Positions 9,572 through 16,089 of a DNA stretch of 64,000 nt are shown here, in pieces. The notes beneath the pieces were generated by a model. That model saw only the letters and a list, made by a program, of their open reading frames with translations. It searched no databases and was not told the origin of the DNA. Origin of the DNA: JBGAJN01 sp044224905 (lineage in GTDB: Bacteria; Verrucomicrobiota; Verrucomicrobiia; Limisphaerales; JBGAJN01); NCBI GenBank assembly GCA_044224905.1, contig JBGAJN010000004.1:620001-684000 (forward strand). The letters run 5' to 3'. The translations under genes were made by a program, and so were the position numbers. Within the stretch, counting starts at the first letter, position 1. The number at the start of each line of letters is the position of its first letter.

Positions 9572-10789
9572 TCAGGCGCGAAATTTTGCACGGTAAATAA
9601 ATGCAAATTTGTCGTCCTGCTCCATCGCTTCATCAATCAACAGTTCGACATCGCCCGACATGCCGAGTTTCGTTTGCAGATCGGTTGTTTCAACATTGCC
9701 CACTTCTTTGCGCGGGACACGCACAGTGGTCCTTAGGCTGCGATATTCCTGATGCACGAGGCTCCTGCCTTCTAGTGATGACTTGGTGAAAAACTTTCGA
9801 TATTCCGGGTCGATTTCTGAGAGATCTCTGGCACCGACGACACGTTCCAGTTTTGGCTCCGGGCTCTCGGTCAGCCACACCGTATCGCGGCTCTCAGTCG
9901 CATCCACACGGAACACACCTTGCGACGGGGTGGTGGAGTGCGGCCTGGATTCCATCAAACAAGGAATCCCGCGGTTGATTTCGATCACATAGTCCGCCGC
10001 GCTCCAATCGGCGGAGATGCCGCGATACTGAGGGTGATGCTCGGTAAAATTCAAAGCGGTCAACGTGCCGGAGTACACTGCCGTCGGGGCTGGTCGCGGA
10101 CGGCCCAAATGCAAAGAGTTTGGCTCATACAAATACAAGCACACGGCTGCGGGCGGGCGCATCGCCTTGTCATAATCGGTGTCCGCCGGTCGCAGATGCA
10201 CAAACCACGGAATGTTCTTCAGAGCTGTATGACACTCGGCATGGATCACAAGCGTTTGCTCTGGCTGTTGTGGTGGCGGCGGATTCAGGGGGTCAAACAG
10301 CATTGCCTCCGCTCGACATTGGTTGAGGTGCGCGAGCGCATCGGCAAAAACCGGTTCATCAAACGTGCCTTCAATCAAAACGGCGGCCTCGCGGTTGCCG
10401 CCCTGAATGGCCATCGCGGTGAGATTGTGGCTGCCCGTCCATAAACGGCACTGGTTGTCAGCTTTGGAAAAAAACACTTTGGAATGCATCAACCCGGCAC
10501 CCAAGCCGCGCTCCACTGGCGTGAGAGAGCCAAGATGCACATAAACTTTGCCAGGAATCAGCGCATGCAACTCGTTCAAAGTTTCCAAGGTCGTCGGCCA
10601 TTCCCAAGCCACGACCACGAACGAAGAAGGCAATCGCAGGCGATCTATATGCCGCTTCAATAACTCGACACCGCCGCCGGTCAGGAAGGCGCACGCGATC
10701 GCGATCTGCTCCGTTCCGGCGGCCATCACCGTGTCCAGAATCGGTCGGGCTCTTTGCCGGGGATCGGCAGAGATAAAGCGGACATTCAT
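9572..10789 (-). CDS. Phospholipase D-like nuclease-fold protein
   Basis: The 405-aa protein has one PLD-type active site: H102 and K104 (MHSKVFF), then GSHN at 119-122 and E134. PLD-superfamily proteins with a single site usually act as dimers; in defence loci they are often nucleases. There is no signal peptide, so it should be cytoplasmic. The C-terminal 250 residues match no domain I recognise. Its ATG overlaps the TGA of the upstream PD-(D/E)XK gene (10786-10789), so the two are coupled and may work as a pair. This is not DISARM: no DrmA helicase or DrmB gene is nearby. Confidence 0.8.
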   Translation of the reverse strand: MNVRFISADPRQRARPILDTVMAAGTEQIAIACAFLTGGGVELLKRHIDRLRLPSSFVVVAWEWPTTLETLNELHALIPGKVYVHLGSLTPVERGLGAGLMHSKVFFSKADNQCRLWTGSHNLTAMAIQGGNREAAVLIEGTFDEPVFADALAHLNQCRAEAMLFDPLNPPPPQQPEQTLVIHAECHTALKNIPWFVHLRPADTDYDKAMRPPAAVCLYLYEPNSLHLGRPRPAPTAVYSGTLTALNFTEHHPQYRGISADWSAADYVIEINRGIPCLMESRPHSTTPSQGVFRVDATESRDTVWLTESPEPKLERVVGARDLSEIDPEYRKFFTKSSLEGRSLVHQEYRSLRTTVRVPRKEVGNVETTDLQTKLGMSGDVELLIDEAMEQDDKFAFIYRAKFRA

Positions 10790-11652
10790 GCTTCGGTGTC
10801 CTCGGATTCAGTGTCTTCTAGCGCCTCGTCGGTGAGGGGTGCGACCCCTATGGGCAGCTTCGCTGCGGCTTCGCGCACATCGAACTTGCCCATTACTTCA
10901 GCGGCAATAGTCACTACCGCAGAACGGATCAAGATCGTGAGCGGCGTCCCCTTCACATCGAAAGTTCTTTCCCAAACTCGTTCAGGAACCAGCCCGCTCG
11001 ATTTCTTCAGGACGCAGGCCCGCCATTGCTCATCACTTTTCAGGAGGCCGTAGGAGCTGCCTAATTCATGCGCATTCAGAAAGCCGAGGTAGACGAGCAC
11101 CACCGGGGTTCCCAGTTCAGCGACCTTCCAGGCAAACGCGAAGCGATTGCTGAGTTGGTAATGAGAATCAGCAGACAGCGCAAAGCCCGCTAGCAATTCG
11201 TTCCAAGCATTCGTTGCCTGGCACAGGGCGGCTTGGATGCTCTGAAAATTCTGCCGATTCTTCGCGCCACAGCGATCATCTCCCAATTCGCCTTCGTGCG
11301 CCTTCGCTTCGACGAGGATTAATCCTTGCCGGTTTCCGATGCGGCAGCCACTCAGTAAATCCCAGTTGGGCGTATCGGCTCGGCCGGGGTTCCCCAGCCA
11401 CCAATCAGTGATCGTTTGACGGTCCTTCTCGGATAGGAATCCAGCGGTCTCCCCCAGTTTCGCTTCATCCGGTTCACGCAAGCCGCGTGGAGCCCATAGT
11501 TCTGCGGCGCTGACTTCGGCATGAGGAGACACCAGAGCGGATAGAAATCCAGCGACCTCGAGGGATTCTCGGCTGGTCAATAACAGACAGCGCAACCGGC
11601 TTCCTTTGAACTCACGGTCACGGAATGAAATCGTTTTGTCTGGCTCGCTCAT
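10786..11652 (-). CDS. PD-(D/E)XK-like protein with an HsdS-type C-terminal tail
   Basis: This is a 288-aa protein of unknown family. Residues 97-117 show WD, then LILVEAKAH, which fits a PD-(D/E)XK nuclease core (D98, E115, K117). Later motifs are AWNELLAG and PVVLVYLGFLNAHELG. The last 45 residues begin GKFDVREAAAKLP and end in an acidic run, closely matching the HsdS tail GKLDVREAAAKLP, so the gene appears fused to a copied hsdS 3' end. I start it at ATG 11652, which overlaps the stop of a 43-aa hsdR-like ORF; an upstream start at 11736 would read through that ORF in another frame. The stop overlaps the PLD gene. Confidence 0.72.
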   Translation of the reverse strand: MSEPDKTISFRDREFKGSRLRCLLLTSRESLEVAGFLSALVSPHAEVSAAELWAPRGLREPDEAKLGETAGFLSEKDRQTITDWWLGNPGRADTPNWDLLSGCRIGNRQGLILVEAKAHEGELGDDRCGAKNRQNFQSIQAALCQATNAWNELLAGFALSADSHYQLSNRFAFAWKVAELGTPVVLVYLGFLNAHELGSSYGLLKSDEQWRACVLKKSSGLVPERVWERTFDVKGTPLTILIRSAVVTIAAEVMGKFDVREAAAKLPIGVAPLTDEALEDTESEDTEA

Positions 11653-11780
11653 GCCTCGATGACCTTGGCGGGCGCGGTAACGGCCACGACTACTGCCAGA
11701 CCGGAAGCAATTCCATTCGTCCCGGGCATGAGGCACGAGATCAGGCCTTCGAGGCTTTTTTCGGTGGTCACGGTTTTCAT
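11649..11780 (-). pseudogene. Truncated copy of the HsdR N-terminus (43 codons)
   Basis: The ORF runs MKTVTTEKSLEGLI, then a divergent stretch, then VVVAVTAPAK, and stops. The genuine HsdR begins MSKTDTSEKGLETLI and reaches VVAETAPAK at the same spacing, so this is a diverged copy of the hsdR head cut off after 43 codons. It starts 3 bases after the nitrilase stop, and its TGA overlaps the next ATG. The frame is still open and in register with the coupling chain, so it may be translated as a leader peptide. I regard it as a recombination scar. Confidence 0.75.
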
Positions 11781-11783
11781 GGC

Positions 11784-12758
11784 TTATTCGTCTGGAGCGG
11801 TAAGGGGTGCGTTACGCGTTCTTCGCCCAAGTCGTATCCGCTTCTCGATCTCCGCATTGTCAAAGTCCGGTGGCGTGGGTTTGTATTCCTTCGAGTCCTT
11901 TTGAAGCCCATATCGCTTGAGTTGGTGACTACGCAACTGTTGGAGCGGAAGCCGCATCGTGAGAAACGTCTGGTTGTCGCCGCCTTTGATCCGAAGGGGG
12001 TTGTTCTTCTGCTTTTCAGTCGTTGATGGGCTGACCACACGCGAGTCTCCGAATTGAGCGCTGTTAACCTGAATCACGTAGCAGTGGAGGTCGCGGGCGG
12101 CGGACTCTACGATGTTAGAGAAGTAATTCACGTCCCTGTTGAACTCGGAGCAGACGATGAAATCCACCATGCCTTTGAAGAGGCACCGATCCTCCAAACT
12201 CGCCAACTCATAGCAGTTGTAGACGGCAAAACTAGCTCCCCGCCATTGAAAGAGCTGGTAGCGGCTCCTTGAAGGCAAGTTCGGAACCTTGAAATTGTTG
12301 TTCGTTAACTGGAAATCCTCCTCTGGCGAGTAGTGCTTCTTCAGACGACGAACAGGCGCACATTCCTTGGAGCCGTTAGCACCCCGAAAGGGCAGTGCCG
12401 CCAGGAGTTCGTTCCATGCACGGCCTCGGTCATCAACGCGGTGCTCAAGCCCGCAGATGATTCCCACTTGATGCTGCTTCGCCCACTGGGTGATGAACGT
12501 AGCCCACCTGTGAGGCACTGACACTTCTGGGAGAACCAGTAAGTCCACCCGCTGCTCAGGATGGCGGACGCCATGTTCCACCACGTCGTTGAGCAGTTCA
12601 TACAACGCCTTCTTCCGGTTTCGAGAAACATTCGGCGTCCCCATGAAACTGCCTTCAATGTTCTTTTCATCCACCGTCAGGTGCCCGACGGCGACCCGCA
12701 CCTCCGCGTGTAAATCAGGAGTGCGAGCTCCGATGGAAACCTTGAGGAATGGCTTCAT
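11784..12758 (-). CDS. Nitrilase/carbon-nitrogen hydrolase partner of the reverse transcriptase
   Basis: This is a 324-aa carbon-nitrogen hydrolase fold protein. The Glu-Lys-Cys triad appears present: E78 in LLVLPEVS, K140 or K141 in RRLKKHYSPEED, and C182 in VYNCYELA. Its ATG overlaps the stop of the reverse transcriptase gene, so the two are translationally coupled. Class 1 defence reverse transcriptases (the UG1/DRT1 type) carry a nitrilase domain fused to the RT. Here the same pair is encoded as two genes, which is the main reason to read it as an antiphage component rather than a metabolic amidase. The basic C-terminus is about 100 residues longer than the hydrolase core. The substrate is unknown. 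Confidence 0.85.
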   Translation of the reverse strand: MKPFLKVSIGARTPDLHAEVRVAVGHLTVDEKNIEGSFMGTPNVSRNRKKALYELLNDVVEHGVRHPEQRVDLLVLPEVSVPHRWATFITQWAKQHQVGIICGLEHRVDDRGRAWNELLAALPFRGANGSKECAPVRRLKKHYSPEEDFQLTNNNFKVPNLPSRSRYQLFQWRGASFAVYNCYELASLEDRCLFKGMVDFIVCSEFNRDVNYFSNIVESAARDLHCYVIQVNSAQFGDSRVVSPSTTEKQKNNPLRIKGGDNQTFLTMRLPLQQLRSHQLKRYGLQKDSKEYKPTPPDFDNAEIEKRIRLGRRTRNAPLTAPDE

Positions 12759-14725
12759 TTCGACTCCTCCTCGCCGATGATTTCGCTGGTTACATCTTCA
12801 AGTTCCGAGCCATGGAACTGTTTGTAGACCTCTTTCGCCATTGCCACCGCATCCTTCTTGTTGGTTCGGGCGCAGCCGGAACCCACGAATCCAAGACACT
12901 CGTCGAAATGCACGAAGCGCGGAGTGTTCACCGCCTTCCGCTGGTCGATCACTAGGCTCGACGCGCCCGATGGTGCTGCCAGGTTTCCTTCGTAGTTGGT
13001 GTAGTTCAGCAACGGTATCGCTACCAAGTGATGCCGGATGAGATTTGATTTTCTCCAGAGACGCGTCGCTGAATTGCCGCCTTCGCCAATGGTATTAGTC
13101 ACTGCCAAGCTGAGTTCCATGCAAAGGTCAAGGTGCCCCTCCAAAGCTTCCTGAAGGTGGATGGAGACTTTGGAGTGCCCGCCCGACGAGGTCTCATTCG
13201 ACGACGAATATTTTACCTTCATGCTCTCGCTACGCATAGCTTTGCTGAAGCGCTCAGCCCCCTTCTCGTCCCCCGCAATCACGAGGAAGCTGATGACGCG
13301 TTCCCACATGTCCCAATAGTCGATCGCGTTGCGGCCTTTGAAGAACCGGAACAGTTCATCTTTCAAATCCCTATCAACGGAGCCTTCCGTCATCAAATGT
13401 AGCTGGGTTTGCTTCGCGAGATGTCCCGCCAATTCCCAACGGTTTTCCGCGACCGCTTTAACGCTGCGGAACTTGTTCACTGAGCCGTCATACAATAGGT
13501 CGTAAGCGACTTGGGCCACAGGACTATCATCGCCATCTACCGGCAGGAGCGCAAAATCGCTGGCGTTCTCCTCGATCTGTTTTTGGAATTTTTCGAGCCC
13601 AGCGGTTGAGTGCTCTGCGTCGAAGAACTGCATAAGGCATTTCTTCTTCTGCAGGAAAAGACCGGGTCTAGAACGAAATTCGAACCGCGCCTTTTGCTCA
13701 TCCCATTTCAGAATCTCCGCGTTTACGAGAACCCGATCCATGAAGCTCATGATAGGGTCCGACTCTTCTGGCGGCTTGGTCATAGCTACGACCATGAGAA
13801 TGTCGTCAACGTAGCGTCCATAGTAAGCGGGCCTGACCTTCTCAAGGATGGCGTCGTCAAACTCCTTGAGATACCAGTTCGCGATCACTGGAGACGCACA
13901 GAGTCCGATCGGCAGACACGTTGCCGCCTCGGGTAAATCGGGATGCGTCACCGCAAGCAATGGATTGAGCAGCTCACGGTAGCTCTTGCAGACCTCCTCA
14001 ATACACTTGAAAAGTTTCGCTCCCAGTAGCTGGCGCTCCATGAAGAAGGCCTGGAGAGGCCCTGCGGGAACAGGGCGCTTGATCTGAGTTCTAAGCGTTT
14101 CCCAGTCGAGTTGGATGCGGTAGTAATACTCCTGCACGTCCAGCCCGACCACACAGACACTCTGCCGGTCCTTTGAGAGGAGGTGCCGCGCCTTTTGAAT
14201 ACCCGAGTCCCGCCACTTCGCATACAGCTCGTGATACTTCTTGAAGAGGTAAGCGGAATGGTCTTCGTCATTCCCAACGAACTCGTGGAGCCGGGAGCCT
14301 GAGCAATGACTGGAAAGCGTATGATCATACTCTGGCCCCTCAATCATGAGCCACAGCACCGACAGCAAGTGCAACTCGACCGGACCATCGAACATGTAGT
14401 TTACCTTCTCCACCCGATGCACAGGCGCACTCATGACATTTGACACAAACGAGCCCTGACCTTCCTTCGGCTTCGCGGGTCCCACCACACTCTTCGGAAT
14501 AACGTCGAAACCGATGTCCTCGATCCACTTTTTGAACTGAGGAGTTTCGTGTGGCGCTTTGGAATCAGCGACATTTGCGACTACCCAGAGTCGCTCTTCG
14601 AAGTCGGCTGCGCACTCAAACTCGGCCAGGCGTCGTCGCAAGGTGAGCGGATGCTTCTCGAAGTGAACCATCTGCTTCAGCTTCTTGTAGGCAACTTTGA
14701 CGCGGTCGTGTAGGTCGAGAATCAT
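12755..14725 (-). CDS. Defence-associated reverse transcriptase (UG/DRT class 1-like)
   Basis: This 656-aa protein contains a reverse transcriptase core: motif A VVGLDVQEYY (D196), motif B LPIGLCASPVIANWYL (271-286) and motif C YYGRYVDDIL (D307, D308; YVDD rather than YADD). There is no maturase or intron endonuclease domain, and no msr/msd-like RNA is evident nearby, so it is neither a group II intron protein nor a clear retron. About 300 helical residues follow the palm, as in abortive-infection and UG reverse transcriptases. It starts within the hsdS stop (ATGA 14722-14725) and ends within the start of the nitrilase gene. It likely senses or blocks phage through DNA synthesis; that role is inferred from family. 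Confidence 0.9.
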   Translation of the reverse strand: MILDLHDRVKVAYKKLKQMVHFEKHPLTLRRRLAEFECAADFEERLWVVANVADSKAPHETPQFKKWIEDIGFDVIPKSVVGPAKPKEGQGSFVSNVMSAPVHRVEKVNYMFDGPVELHLLSVLWLMIEGPEYDHTLSSHCSGSRLHEFVGNDEDHSAYLFKKYHELYAKWRDSGIQKARHLLSKDRQSVCVVGLDVQEYYYRIQLDWETLRTQIKRPVPAGPLQAFFMERQLLGAKLFKCIEEVCKSYRELLNPLLAVTHPDLPEAATCLPIGLCASPVIANWYLKEFDDAILEKVRPAYYGRYVDDILMVVAMTKPPEESDPIMSFMDRVLVNAEILKWDEQKARFEFRSRPGLFLQKKKCLMQFFDAEHSTAGLEKFQKQIEENASDFALLPVDGDDSPVAQVAYDLLYDGSVNKFRSVKAVAENRWELAGHLAKQTQLHLMTEGSVDRDLKDELFRFFKGRNAIDYWDMWERVISFLVIAGDEKGAERFSKAMRSESMKVKYSSSNETSSGGHSKVSIHLQEALEGHLDLCMELSLAVTNTIGEGGNSATRLWRKSNLIRHHLVAIPLLNYTNYEGNLAAPSGASSLVIDQRKAVNTPRFVHFDECLGFVGSGCARTNKKDAVAMAKEVYKQFHGSELEDVTSEIIGEEESK

Positions 14726-16089
14726 GCTTCAATTTCCTCCGTGTCGATTTCTTCCAGTGGATCGGCGGCAATTGGTTCTGAGACGGCTTCGGTGGGCGGG
14801 GCGGGCAGCTTGGCGGCGGCTTCGCGCACGTCCAGCTTGCCCGTCACGAGGTCGGCGGTTAGGCGCGTCCGGTATTCCTGCATCAGCGCGATTTCTCGCT
14901 CGGTGCGGGCGATGGCGGTGTTCAGGTCAACCGTCGCCGTTTCGGAATAGTTGACGATCTCGTTCTGCTCGTTGAGCGGCGGAACAATTGACCTCACGCC
15001 ATAGAAATTCTGGTTTGAAAGGTTTTGGAGACCAACCGTCATGCCGTTTGAGCGGCCTGCGTAAATCACCTTGTATGGGGCGGTGTGGCACAGCAGTTCA
15101 AAGTACTTTGTGTTTAGCTTTCGCTGAGGCTCAAACACGCCGTAGTGGAATGAAACGATGCCGCGAAGGGTGGATGCAAAAAACACTCCAAGATGAGCTT
15201 TGAATCTATTGAGAACGAGATCACCAGGAATGGTCACTTTCCAGTTGTCGAAACTCGAAGTCTGAAGAGACCGCTCCTTCATGTCTTCAGTAGCGATCAA
15301 TCCATCTCGTTGCGACAATGAAAGCTGCCGTTCAGTCCTTCCATTGTGCTGCCGAACGTTCTCGCGGAAGAGCTGCCGATTCAGAGGTGTTTCCCAATGC
15401 GCCGGTATGTCGCCGAGCCAGGGGATGCCTGAGGGCTTGAGGGGGACGTCCGGGTGGAGGCCGCGGGTGACGGCGCGGTGGATGATGGCCTGCTTCTGCT
15501 CGTTCAGCAGCCCAATCAGCTTCCGCTTGGCGCGGATGAAACCGTCGATCTTTCGGTTCGCGTGGTCCAGAAACCGCACGATGGCCGCTTGTTCGTCGGG
15601 CGGCGGCGACAATAAAGGCAGGGTCTTATAGTCTCGGTTCGAAAGGTGAGTCTGATTGCAGTGGTCGTCGTTTTGCAAAAGCCACCAACTCCGGTTCGCT
15701 TGGTATGCAAGGAACTTGGGATTCATCTTGTTGGCCCGGATTAGGCAAACTCGCTGGTTCACAGCGTAGCTGGCTTCGTCATTAACGAAAAATGCTCTCG
15801 CTAAGGCGCGACCATTCGGGAGGTCGCTCATCACCATCAACACGTCTCCCTTAAGGGTAGGACAAAAATTCTGAGTGCAGAATTTTCGCGCTTTTCCGTC
15901 GGTAGAAACAAACCTTGCAGTGACACAGATATGGCGTCCGGTTGCTTCAAAGAACGGTTCGTGGGCCTTGCCCGAGTAGAATCGGGCGACGGTCGAGAGG
16001 CGGCGAACCTCCCAACTTCCAGGAACTCGGCCCAACCAATCGAGCCCCGATTCTTTGTATTCCGCATACGGCTTGAGTCCCTCGATCAT
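14722..16089 (-). CDS. hsdS: Type I restriction-modification specificity subunit (HsdS)
   Basis: This 455-aa protein sets the DNA target of the type I complex. It has the usual two-repeat layout: first target-recognition domain opening GLDWLGRVPGSWEVRRL, a central helical spacer (PPPDEQAAIVRFLDHANRKI), a second recognition domain opening GIPWLGDIPAHWE, and a distal spacer (PPLNEQNEIVNY). It ends GKLDVREAAAKLP followed by an acidic tail. The start overlaps the hsdM stop, and the stop overlaps the reverse transcriptase start. The same tail, diverged, ends the protein encoded at 10786-11652, which points to recombination at this gene's 3' end. Confidence 0.94.
   Translation of the reverse strand: MIEGLKPYAEYKESGLDWLGRVPGSWEVRRLSTVARFYSGKAHEPFFEATGRHICVTARFVSTDGKARKFCTQNFCPTLKGDVLMVMSDLPNGRALARAFFVNDEASYAVNQRVCLIRANKMNPKFLAYQANRSWWLLQNDDHCNQTHLSNRDYKTLPLLSPPPDEQAAIVRFLDHANRKIDGFIRAKRKLIGLLNEQKQAIIHRAVTRGLHPDVPLKPSGIPWLGDIPAHWETPLNRQLFRENVRQHNGRTERQLSLSQRDGLIATEDMKERSLQTSSFDNWKVTIPGDLVLNRFKAHLGVFFASTLRGIVSFHYGVFEPQRKLNTKYFELLCHTAPYKVIYAGRSNGMTVGLQNLSNQNFYGVRSIVPPLNEQNEIVNYSETATVDLNTAIARTEREIALMQEYRTRLTADLVTGKLDVREAAAKLPAPPTEAVSEPIAADPLEEIDTEEIEA

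Noticed and set aside
9572..10789. DISARM system because of the PLD gene
   Set aside because: The DrmA helicase and DrmB (DUF1998) genes are absent and the methylase belongs to a type I system.
12755..14725. Retron or group II intron
   Set aside because: No maturase or endonuclease domain, no intron RNA ends, and no msr/msd-like inverted structure next to the RT gene. The nitrilase partner points to the DRT class.
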